A stretch of DNA of 64,000 nt from an uncultured Rhodopila sp. Its GTDB lineage: Bacteria; Pseudomonadota; Alphaproteobacteria; Acetobacterales; Acetobacteraceae. The stretch lies in assembly GCA_903851415.1 (NCBI GenBank), contig CAINOE010000110.1, positions 25,057 through 89,056 of the forward strand. Direction: 5' to 3'. Below are positions 16,589 to 24,628 of the stretch, in pieces. The translations under genes were made by a program, and so were the position numbers. Each line of letters starts with the position of its first letter. Within the stretch, counting starts at the first letter, position 1. The notes beneath the pieces are model-generated. The model worked only from the letters and a program-made list of their open reading frames with translations. It was not told the origin of the DNA and ran no database searches.

Positions 16589-16827
16589 GAGCATGCCGAG
16601 GCTCCGGCGGGTCGCGCCGGTTCTGGCTGAAGCGCCCGGCGAGGCCGGCCAGGGGATCATTCAACGCCCGGACCGGGCTGCGCCGGCAGCGCCGGGCGAT
16701 CACGTGACGGAGGCAAAAACCGTGTTCAGGACAGGATAATTCCGCCGGTGGGCGAGCCTTGCGCGGCGCCGGCCCGGGCGGTGTCGCGCAACGTGCGCGG
16801 CGTGGCGGATTGGTTCCGGAAGACGCC

Positions 16828-16871
16828 GCCGCATGTTGCAGCATTGCAAGCCGCATGTCGCAGTATTGCAG
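16828..16871. repeat. 22-bp tandem repeat with TTGCA/TGCAA half-sites
   Basis: Two adjacent 22-bp copies (16828-16849 and 16850-16871), both beginning GCCGCATGT and differing at three positions. The first contains TTGCA-GCAT-TGCAA, an inverted repeat resembling a LuxO site with one extra base in the spacer. It lies 240 bp upstream of the perfect sigma54 promoter, so it is a candidate upstream activating sequence. Confidence 0.5.
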
Positions 16872-16896
16872 AATGCGTCGGCGCCTCGCATTTTGC
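16868..16896. promoter_or_regulatory. 29-bp double GCA-N3-TGC element, copy 1
   Basis: GCAGAATGC and GCATTTTGC lie with centres 20 bp apart (two helical turns) and form imperfect inverted arms. The same 29-bp layout recurs at 17227 and 33305. It could be a paired binding site for the Fis-type regulator or an RNA hairpin. It is adjacent to the 22-bp tandem repeat. Confidence 0.45.
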
Positions 16897-17159
16897 GAGC
16901 GGCGCCGGACCGGATCGCGCCCGGCTAGGCCGCAGCCCGCCGGGCGTCGCGCCTGGCCTCCGGTCCGGCCGCGCGGCCCTGCTCGCGGTTCATGGACGCG
17001 GCCGGCTCGCCACCGGCAGGCTGAGCCTCCATCTGCGCCGGGTACTTCTCGACTCTTTCCTGCAGGATCGCCGCCTGATCGCGGCCGGTGTCCGGCGCCG
17101 GTTCCGGTTCGGGCCGGGGTTTCGCCCCGGTTTGCGGGCCCGACCGGTAGACCTTCTCC

Positions 17160-17400
17160 AACGTCCGTATGCTGCGGTGCGACCGTGATGGCCCGACTTG
17201 CCGGCTCCCGGCGGCGGCGGCGTCTCGCAAAATGCATCGGTTCCTCGCATTTTGCCAGCCGCAGCGGCCTTGATGCCGGCCGGCACGCATGGGGGCATTG
17301 TCAACTCCGCGCTTCGCAGTGTCGCGCAGGGCCCGGCGCCGTCATTCCATCCGGACCACCGCCTCATGCAGGACCGGAAAGCGCGAGATTACGAAGCAAC
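17160..17400. repeat. Diverged duplication of the OsmC 3' end and flank
   Basis: This segment aligns over about 240 bp with 33240-33480, with small gaps. It includes, on the minus strand, a relic of the OsmC C-terminus (FPVLHEAVVRME against FPVLHEAVIRRE) and the region downstream of it. The rest of the OsmC gene is absent here, so this is a partial copy and not a second gene. A 29-bp double-palindrome element lies in both copies. Confidence 0.7.
17227..17255. promoter_or_regulatory. 29-bp double GCA-N3-TGC element, copy 2
   Basis: GCAAAATGC and GCATTTTGC are perfect inverted copies 11 bp apart (20 bp centre to centre). Both fit the GCA-W3-TGC core of LuxO-type sites exactly. It lies inside the duplicated OsmC-flank segment. 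Confidence 0.45.
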
Positions 17401-18412
17401 CGCCACGGCGCTTGACGGGCGCTCCCGCCTCGGCCATGTCCCGCACAGGCGAAGATCGCCGGCTTCGGCGGACGCGAGAGGCCTGCCTGCTTCGGCTGCC
17501 GCAGGAGGTTTGCTGGCAGGTCCCCGCGATCATCCGACGCCGCATGAGCCGGCAAGGCGGCGCGCCGGCCGTCGCTCGCTGCGAACGGAGATCTGCACCC
17601 ACGCCCCACCCGATCGGCACCGTGCCGACAGCGAATCGCAAAACCAATCCGTTGGTCAGAAATAGGATCCTGCTTGGCCTGCTGCGGGCGGGAGGTCCCG
17701 CCGCGGCGTCTCACGCACGGGTTGGCCCCGATAATCAAAGCCGGGCGGGCTCTGCGAGTTGCGATTTCCGCCGAAGCGCGATTGGTCTTCGCGGTCGCGG
17801 GGGGACGTCTGCGCGGCGGAGCGAAGAACCATCGCGAAACGAAAGTCTGATGAACGAATCGAGGACGTGCTTTCCGCGGTCATCGGCTGATCGTCATGGC
17901 TGCATGGACGCTTGGAAGTCCAATCCATACGAATGGAGATACACCCGTCGTTGTGCTCTTTCACGTCCGTGAGAGCATCCCGTTTTGCGCCGGAGCGCCC
18001 TTGCGCATCGAAAGTTACCTTGGTTAACTCCCGTCAACGACGCAACAACTGCGATAACATGACTTCTGCAACAAAATCGGAATCGCTTCCGGTTTTATTC
18101 CGGTATCAGGATTTCGAAGGGTTGATATGGACAACCGATAATGGATAAATTTGGTCTGATAATGGACGCAATTGGCCTGAGCGTTGACCCTGTCGCGGCC
18201 GGTGCCGGTTCGCCCCGCCGCGAACCATGTCGGTCTCACATCAGTCCATCGCAGTTCCAGGCACTGGCGAAAGTCGCCGGCTTCGGTTTGGCGGCGGGTT
18301 CCGCCATCGGGCATTTGGACCCGGGTACGCCGGTGTCGTGCCGTGGGGTCCCGCACCCGGCGGCGGTGCGGTGCTGCCGGGCACGCCGGACGCCGTTGGA
18401 CCCGGTGTTGCG

Positions 18413-19441
18413 ATGATGCAGGTGCCGGAGCGCCCGCGGCAAGCCTGGCGACGGGTGCACGAGGCGGCCCGACGTCAGCGTAACGTCATCGCGGCACCCC
18501 GATTTTCCGCCCTGACGTCTCGCTTCCGCCGGGAGGAGTGGAATATCGGCGTTGTGCCCCAGACCATCGGAGATATTGTCCGGCACGGCATCACGAAGCC
18601 GATCGAGTGGTGGCCGGATCGCGGACCATGGAGGATGCTGGCGGATCCGTCGATCCTGGTTGATCCCGATGGCAGGCGGATTTTGTTCGCAGAGCATCTG
18701 GACCATCGGATCGGCCGAGGTGAAATATGGGGCGCCCGTCTCGCAGCGGGCGAGACCCTGTCGAAGGCCGTGCTTCGGCCCTGGATGCGAAGCAGCGCCC
18801 ACCTTTCCTATCCGCAGCCGGTCTTCGATACGAACGGGTGCATGTACTTTATGGCAGAGACCTGGCAGGCGGGTGCACTCCATCTTTGGCGGCGAATGGA
18901 TGACAGCCTGGCGCATGTCGGCCCTATCATCCCGGAGCCCCTGCTCGATCCCACGCCTTGGCATGACGGGACCACATGGTGGCTGTTCTGCACGTCGCGG
19001 TTTGTTGGCTCCAACCAACAGTTAAGGCTCTATTATGCGGACCGTCTCGAGGGACCCTGGACGGCCCACCCCCGCAATCCCGTCAAGAGCGACCCGGCGT
19101 CGAGCCGTCCCGCCGGGCCAATCGTTCGGGTGGACGGCGATCTCATCCGGCCGGCGCAGGACTGCTCCGAGACCTATGGAGGGGGGATCGTCCTCAACCG
19201 AATCATGCGCCTCGACCGAGACTGTTTTGAGGAAGCTCCCATTCGCCGCCTGCAGGCCGACACTGTCTATCCGCACGGTCTCCACACCCTTTGTTCGGCC
19301 GGCGATCTCACCCTGGTCGACGGCAAGCGGCTGTCATTCCGATCGTGGGACATCCCGCGAAAGATCTTTGTCGCGGGAGCGGACTGGATGCGGCCTATGC
19401 TTAAGCCGTCGTTGCCGGCGCGCCTACCGCTTCCGGCCTGA
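18413..19441 (+). CDS. GINT1-like glycosyltransferase/glycosidase-fold protein
   Basis: About 342 residues, matching in pattern the bacterial proteins annotated as glucosamine inositolphosphorylceramide transferase-like, with a five-bladed propeller-type repeat. Visible features: EEWNIGVVPQTIGDIV, ADPSILVDPDGRRILFAEHL, AHLSYPQPVFDTNGCMYFMAE, LLDPTPWHDGTTWWLFCTS, LRLYYADRLEGPWTAHPRNPV, and RPAGPIVRVDGDLIRPAQDC. It probably acts in surface-glycan synthesis; the biochemical role in bacteria is not established. The ATG at 18413 is taken because the sequence before it, back to 18227, is low-complexity and not domain-like. The start could also be a few codons later. Confidence 0.75.
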   Translation: MMQVPERPRQAWRRVHEAARRQRNVIAAPRFSALTSRFRREEWNIGVVPQTIGDIVRHGITKPIEWWPDRGPWRMLADPSILVDPDGRRILFAEHLDHRIGRGEIWGARLAAGETLSKAVLRPWMRSSAHLSYPQPVFDTNGCMYFMAETWQAGALHLWRRMDDSLAHVGPIIPEPLLDPTPWHDGTTWWLFCTSRFVGSNQQLRLYYADRLEGPWTAHPRNPVKSDPASSRPAGPIVRVDGDLIRPAQDCSETYGGGIVLNRIMRLDRDCFEEAPIRRLQADTVYPHGLHTLCSAGDLTLVDGKRLSFRSWDIPRKIFVAGADWMRPMLKPSLPARLPLPA

Positions 19442-19681
19442 TGCCACAATGGGCCGGCGGCAGGCCGGGCGGCGGTGTTGATGAGCATGTCCCAGCAACA
19501 ACCGGCGCGCCGGAGCTGTAGAACCGGCCCCCAACCGGTTCGACTGGCCTCACGCGAAGGTGCACGTCGAACTAATCGAAATGGAGTAAGTATCTTTCTG
19601 GCGGCCCTTGGTCCCGGAAATGCCTGACCTCACTGCGCACCATGGCCTCAAGACCCCTGAAGTCTCTAAGGAGATTGCGAT

Positions 19682-20818
19682 TTGACCAACGTTGTTCAGC
19701 TTGTCGGGGACGGGGCACGAGGCGGCGGTACGACCTATATAGTCGGTCTGACGGCGGCTCTCATAAAGCATGATTATGATCTGACAGTCATAACGGACGC
19801 GGGTAGTTTCCTGGCCAACCATGCCGCAAGCCTTGGCGCATCCGTGATCGGTCTGCCTTTCAATGCGCGCCGTAACACCCCGGCCCTGGCGCTGCAGCTT
19901 CGTCGTCACCTCGACCGGATAGACCCGGCGGTCGTGCACGCGCATGGCGCGCGCGCAGCTTTGCCTGCGGCATTGGCGGGACTCAGCAGATCGTGGAAAT
20001 TCGTCTACACGGTGCATGGGCTGCACTTCCAGGCAAAGACCGAACCCGCCCGGTCGCTTGGCCGGCTGGCCGAACGTTTCTGCATGCAGCGATCGGACCA
20101 TGTGGTTTTTGTTGCGGGCCATGATCGCGAAGTCGCAAGGAAATTTGGCATCTTGCCCGCCGCCGCGCACAGCGAGGTCATCCAGAACGGCGTCGAGGTC
20201 GATATCGAGCCGGAGCAGGAAGCGAACAGACTCTATGACATCGGCTTCCTCGGCCGCCTGGTCCCACAGAAAAATCCCCTGTTGCTTTGCGATATCCTGC
20301 TCGCCATGCTGCCGCTGCGGCCGACGCTTCAGGTGATCGGCGGCGGCCCCCTGGAAAGCGAACTCAGGTCACGTGCAGCGGCACTGGGGCTGGCCGAACA
20401 GCTCACCATGACCGGCGAGCTCCCGCGGGACGAGGCTCTGCGCGCGTTGGCGCGTTGCCGCGCGTTCGTTCTGCCATCGCTTAACGAAGGTCAGCCTCTG
20501 GCCGTTATGGAAGCGGCGCATCTCGGGGTCCCGGCGGTCGCATCAGCGGTCGCCGGCACGCGGGAGATCATCAGCGACGGCGTGACCGGGTATCTGGTAC
20601 CGGTGGATGATGTGGCAGGCTACGCAGACCGGCTGGGCCGCCTGCTGAAGGACCCCGACCTTGCCGGAGGCATGTCGCTCGCGGCGCGAAACCGGGCCGC
20701 GGCGGATTTTTGCTTTCAGCGTATCGTCGACGCCAATCTGCGTATCTATGCGCTGCCGAAGGAGGATGGGCCTGTGCACCTCCATCGGACCGACGGTCTG
20801 GCGAAGGCGGCGGGATGA
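19682..20818 (+). CDS. Family 4 glycosyltransferase
   Basis: GT-B fold glycosyltransferase of 378 residues and the first gene of a rightward EPS operon. Motifs in order: VVQLVGDGARGGGTTYIVGL, VVHAHGARAALPAALAG, VYTVHGLHFQAKTEPARS, GFLGRLVPQKNPLLLCDIL, LQVIGGGPLESELRSRA and FVLPSLNEGQPLAVMEAAHL with the E-x7-E. A TTG start at 19682 is supported by AAGGAG 8 bp upstream; no ATG lies near the domain start. Its stop overlaps the flippase start by 4 bp. Confidence 0.88.
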   Translation: MTNVVQLVGDGARGGGTTYIVGLTAALIKHDYDLTVITDAGSFLANHAASLGASVIGLPFNARRNTPALALQLRRHLDRIDPAVVHAHGARAALPAALAGLSRSWKFVYTVHGLHFQAKTEPARSLGRLAERFCMQRSDHVVFVAGHDREVARKFGILPAAAHSEVIQNGVEVDIEPEQEANRLYDIGFLGRLVPQKNPLLLCDILLAMLPLRPTLQVIGGGPLESELRSRAAALGLAEQLTMTGELPRDEALRALARCRAFVLPSLNEGQPLAVMEAAHLGVPAVASAVAGTREIISDGVTGYLVPVDDVAGYADRLGRLLKDPDLAGGMSLAARNRAAADFCFQRIVDANLRIYALPKEDGPVHLHRTDGLAKAAG

Positions 20819-22236
20819 CGGGTTCCGCCCCGGGGTCAGCAAAGCTTCTCGAAATGACCCGGAAGCTCGCGTGGCGCCGGCCTTCGTGGGTATTCGGCGC
20901 CCACGTATCCCATGTCGCAGTGCTCTTCCTGACGACCTTCGGCTCGGGTCTGCTGGTCTTCCTAACTCAGCTCATTCTCGTTCGCCTTATATCAATCGCA
21001 GAATACGGGCAGTTGGTCGCCCTGCTGGCCGTCATCAACCTGATGACCCCGATCTCGGCCTACGGCGTGGGCTGGTTCTGGTTGCGGGCGTTCGGCGAAG
21101 AAGGCTGGAAGGGGTTTCGATGGCTCCCGTCATCAATCCGCCTTTTGGCGCTGACGTGCACTTTGAGCACGATTGTTCTGGTCATCTATACCTGGTTCAA
21201 GTTCGACGAGTCGGATCGCCTGCTGGCAAGCGCCTTAGCCATTCCGATATTGTTGGGGCAGGTTTTTGCCGAAACGACGAGCGCCGGGCTTCAATTGGAA
21301 GAGCGGTTCTTTCTGCTCGCCGTTTGGCAGGCGCTGACGCAAACGGGCCGTTTCGTTGTCGCGGTGGCGTTGTTCGCGTTCGGCGTGCATGCGGACGTTG
21401 CTCCCATCGCAGGCTATGCGGCGCTCGGGACCGTAATGACGGTGATGGGACTGCTGTCAATCAGGAAGTTGTCACGCGGAGACATTGGCCTGAGCGGACA
21501 CGGGATCCCGCCGGCAGCTTCGGAACACGCCGCCGATGAGCCTTCCCTGCTGCGGATTGTGCGGGAAGCGACCCCGTTCTGTCTCTGGACGGTATTCTAC
21601 TCGTTGTATTTCCAAAGCGTCGTCATTCTTCTGGCCGCGCTGGTCGGGAAGCCGGCCGCCGCGGTGTACAATGTAGCCTTTCAGATCATCTCCGCCGCTT
21701 ATCTTGTGCCGGGCGTTATCTACTCGAAATATATGTTCGGCAAGGTATTCAGGTGGGCGGAGCATGATGTGGCAAGGTTCTATGCGGCATTCCATGTCGG
21801 CGTGATCGGCATGACGGTTCTCGGTCTTGCCGCGATGGTCGGGGTGATGCTCGCATCGCCCGTGCTCGTGCCAATCCTCTTCGGCCGCGCCTATGTCGCG
21901 TCGGTTCCCGTGGTTGTTGCCCTTTCCGCAACCATTCCAATCAGATTTCTTCAGAACGCATACGCATCGCTTTACTATTCGAAGGACAACATGGGGCGCA
22001 ATGTCCTGTATGGGGGCATCACCGCCCTGTTTTGCGTCTCCGCGAATTTCATTCTTCTGCCACACTTCGGGCTTACCGGTGCGGTCATAACGCAGGCTGC
22101 GACCGAACTCCTGCTTCTCGGCTTGTATATGCGGGGCGTAAAGCGGTTCAATAAGGAGATCAGACTATGGCAGTCGTTCAGAGTGACTACCTTCCGTCAG
22201 GCGCTCAAGACCCTCAGCGGCGCCCCCGCCGGGTGA
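20815..22236 (+). CDS. Oligosaccharide flippase (Wzx-like)
   Basis: A 473-residue membrane protein of the polysaccharide-biosynthesis flippase family with about twelve hydrophobic segments. The N-terminal half has LVFLTQLILVRLISIAEYGQ, the characteristic first-helix/loop signature, and the C-terminal half has FLQNAYASLYYSKDNMGRNV followed by LPHFGLTGAVITQAATELLL. Start at 20815 forms an ATGA overlap with the glycosyltransferase; the frame extends to 20710 but only as its shadow. With the Wzy-like protein at 26418 and the Wzc-like protein at 22337 it makes a Wzx/Wzy-dependent pathway. Confidence 0.88.
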   Translation: MTGSAPGSAKLLEMTRKLAWRRPSWVFGAHVSHVAVLFLTTFGSGLLVFLTQLILVRLISIAEYGQLVALLAVINLMTPISAYGVGWFWLRAFGEEGWKGFRWLPSSIRLLALTCTLSTIVLVIYTWFKFDESDRLLASALAIPILLGQVFAETTSAGLQLEERFFLLAVWQALTQTGRFVVAVALFAFGVHADVAPIAGYAALGTVMTVMGLLSIRKLSRGDIGLSGHGIPPAASEHAADEPSLLRIVREATPFCLWTVFYSLYFQSVVILLAALVGKPAAAVYNVAFQIISAAYLVPGVIYSKYMFGKVFRWAEHDVARFYAAFHVGVIGMTVLGLAAMVGVMLASPVLVPILFGRAYVASVPVVVALSATIPIRFLQNAYASLYYSKDNMGRNVLYGGITALFCVSANFILLPHFGLTGAVITQAATELLLLGLYMRGVKRFNKEIRLWQSFRVTTFRQALKTLSGAPAG

Positions 22237-22336
22237 TGGCTTCGGAAGGGGCAAGCGGCCTATTGGTCCGGCGGCGTTTGTCGCCAGGGGATGTTGACAG
22301 AGTGACCATCGCGCCCGAGCGGGGACTCGTGTCGGA

Positions 22337-24628
22337 ATGATGCGGATGACAGATCATAGCTTCGGAACCGATTTCCCTGAAACGGGCGGTCTCGCTGCGA
22401 CGGTGCCGCAGCCTCGCCTGCTCGATGTTCTGATGGGGCGCAAACGACTCATCCTCTCGGCAGCGGCGGCGGGGACGGCGATATTTTCACTTTACGCCTG
22501 CCTGGCGACGCCGACCTACACGGCCGAAGCTCTCGTTGTCACAAACCAGCCGGAGTTCGGTCAGGACGTGTCTCCGCTCGCGGCATCGCGCGAGACCCAG
22601 ATCGCGGCGCTTCTCAGCGAGATCGACGTCATCAAGTCGCCGGCCTTCGTTGCGCGGGTCGCCGAGCAATTCAACTTAACCGCCGATCCGGAATTCAAGG
22701 AGTCGCAGGGTTGGTTCGCGGACTCAGGCGACGGCAAGCCGGAAGTGCCGCGCCCGGGATCGTTCATCGCGTATGCCGGCTATCTCGCCAACAGCGCTGT
22801 GGCGGATATCCGGTCGCTATTGGACCGCGTCTCGGGACACGACGACGCGACCGGTGGACCGCCTGGCTGGCAGCACGATGTCGCAATGGCTCAAACCGTG
22901 CGCGCAGTAAGCCGGCATCTCAGTGTGAGCAACGACGGTCACTCCGTTACGATAGACATCAGGTTCTGGTCGGAGGATCCGTACAAGGCAAGCAAGCTCG
23001 CCAACGCGTTCGCCGATAATTACGTTAAGGGCAAGCTGGAGATCAACCAGGACCAGTCGGCACAGATCAACACGTGGCTTGAAAGTCAAATAGGCGTTCT
23101 TCGCGAGCGCGTGGTGGCGGCCGGCCGGGCCGTGCAGGAGGCGCGGCAACGGCTCAACATCAACGAGACGGGTGCGGCAGGCACATTGTCCGACCAGACG
23201 CTGCTTCAATGGAATAATCAACTGGTTGCGGCGCAGACGGCTCGACTGCAGGCTGAAGCACGTCTTGCGACGGCGAAGCGGGCTCTCTCGGACAAGTCTC
23301 CGAAGCAGTCCACAACCGATGTTCTTAATTCCCCCCTCATTCAGCGTTTGAGGGAGCAGAAGGGCATATTGACCGGTCAGTATGCGAGCATGGTCTCCAG
23401 GAGCGGGACCAACTACCCGCCGGCGGTTGCGCTGAAGCGGGAGATTGATGATCTCTCCGAAAGCCTCTGGGCGGAAACCGACAAGATCCTCGATTCTCTT
23501 GCAAACGAGGTGAAAACCGCCGAACTCGCCGAGAATGTGGTGCAGGGCGCGCTGTCGGCGGCGGAGAAGCACGCCCACTCCTCTCAGATGGACCTGTCGA
23601 CCGTCAGGGAGCTTGAGCAGCGAGAGACGTCGGAGCGGGCGCTATACGATCAGTTCTTGCGGAAATTTAACGAGACCCTCGGGCGCAACTACTTTCCTCA
23701 GACGGACGTGCGAACGATATCGCCTGCCTCCGCGCCTGATCGTCCGACCTATCCGAGGCTGATATTGTTTGCGCCCGCCGGCTTCCTTCTCGGGATGTTC
23801 TTCGGTGTGGTCAAGGCGCTGCACTCGGTGGGGTCCGACCGGACATTCAAGGCCTCGTGGGCTGTTGAAGCCGCCACCGGGCTTCCCGTCATCGGACTCG
23901 TGCCGGTCCGGCGCAGCCTGGAATCTCGATCCCGCTCTCCGCTTCCCGCCGAAAGGTATTTCGACCAGTCGATTTCGCGGGTGCTTGCAATCCTCGAGCA
24001 ATTGGGTCGTTCCGGACAACAACCCAAGGTTGTTGCGATCACATCCGCCCTTCCGAAGGAGGGCAAGAGCACATTCTGCGGCGCCCTTGCGCGATCGGCC
24101 ACCCGATCCGGCAAGCGCGTTCTCGTTATCGAGTTTGATCGGCATTTCCCGAGTCTGGCGGAGATCTTCCATAATCCGGCCAATACCGGCGACCTGATGG
24201 ATCTCATTGCCGGCACAAAGACACTCGATGACGTTGTCCAGCGCGACGCATTTTCCCTGGCGGACTTTCTGCCGATCTCAGACCGGAATGAAAATACGCA
24301 ACAGATGATCAGCTCGACGCGGATGCACTCAGCCTTCGAGCAGCTCCGCAATTCCTATGATCTGATACTCATCGATACCGCACCTGTGTTGGCGAACGCC
24401 GATATCGCGGCGCTGACCGAAGTCATTGATACCAGCCTGGTCGTGATCCGCTGGGGAAGCACACCCAAGGAGGCCGTGGCCGCCGCAATCAGGCAGCTTC
24501 GTCTGCTGAATCTACCGGTCGCCGGCATTGTCATGACCGCGGTCGATCCTGCGCAGGCTGACTCGGACGCAGAGGGAAAATTCTACAACCAGATCATTCA
24601 GTATCACCAGTACAGGGGACCGGCTTGA
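22337..24628 (+). CDS. Wzc-type chain-length determinant and tyrosine autokinase
   Basis: A 763-residue inner-membrane polysaccharide co-polymerase fused to a BY-kinase. Wzz domain: first membrane helix around residue 35-53 (LILSAAAAGTAIFSLYACLA), periplasmic coiled region (RERVVAAGRAVQEARQRL), then a second helix LILFAPAGFLLGMFFGVV. Kinase: ITSALPKEGKSTFCGALA (Walker A intact), VLVIEFDRHFPSL (Walker A' with E-F-D where relatives have D-x-D), LILIDTAPVLANADIAAL (Walker B). The tail FYNQIIQYHQYRGPA has three tyrosines for autophosphorylation. It controls polymer length and export with an outer-membrane exporter, possibly the SLBB protein at 10327. Confidence 0.9.
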   Translation: MMRMTDHSFGTDFPETGGLAATVPQPRLLDVLMGRKRLILSAAAAGTAIFSLYACLATPTYTAEALVVTNQPEFGQDVSPLAASRETQIAALLSEIDVIKSPAFVARVAEQFNLTADPEFKESQGWFADSGDGKPEVPRPGSFIAYAGYLANSAVADIRSLLDRVSGHDDATGGPPGWQHDVAMAQTVRAVSRHLSVSNDGHSVTIDIRFWSEDPYKASKLANAFADNYVKGKLEINQDQSAQINTWLESQIGVLRERVVAAGRAVQEARQRLNINETGAAGTLSDQTLLQWNNQLVAAQTARLQAEARLATAKRALSDKSPKQSTTDVLNSPLIQRLREQKGILTGQYASMVSRSGTNYPPAVALKREIDDLSESLWAETDKILDSLANEVKTAELAENVVQGALSAAEKHAHSSQMDLSTVRELEQRETSERALYDQFLRKFNETLGRNYFPQTDVRTISPASAPDRPTYPRLILFAPAGFLLGMFFGVVKALHSVGSDRTFKASWAVEAATGLPVIGLVPVRRSLESRSRSPLPAERYFDQSISRVLAILEQLGRSGQQPKVVAITSALPKEGKSTFCGALARSATRSGKRVLVIEFDRHFPSLAEIFHNPANTGDLMDLIAGTKTLDDVVQRDAFSLADFLPISDRNENTQQMISSTRMHSAFEQLRNSYDLILIDTAPVLANADIAALTEVIDTSLVVIRWGSTPKEAVAAAIRQLRLLNLPVAGIVMTAVDPAQADSDAEGKFYNQIIQYHQYRGPA

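Larger units (their letters stand above)
16510..18412. other. 1.9-kb region without a recognisable gene
   Basis: It separates the membrane GT2 (leftward) from the GINT-like gene (rightward). Many ORFs in different frames cover it, but none shows a domain. It holds the perfect sigma54 promoter, a 22-bp tandem repeat, two copies of a 29-bp double-palindrome element, and a segment (about 17160-17400) duplicated from the OsmC 3' end. The remainder (about 17400-18400) has no structure I can assign; the part after 17980 is less GC-rich and could hold the promoter of the rightward gene. Confidence 0.5.

Noticed and set aside
16545..17415. Several 120-230-aa ORFs in the gene-poor region after the membrane GT2
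   Set aside because: Mutually overlapping in several frames, Arg/Ala/Pro-rich and lacking domains; the region contains repeats and a promoter.
17289..17972. 227-aa plus-strand ORF
   Set aside because: Begins inside the OsmC-flank duplication and shows no family features.
18172..18188. TGGCCT-GAGCG-TTGA as a sigma54 promoter of the GINT-like gene
   Set aside because: The invariant C of the -12 GC is missing.
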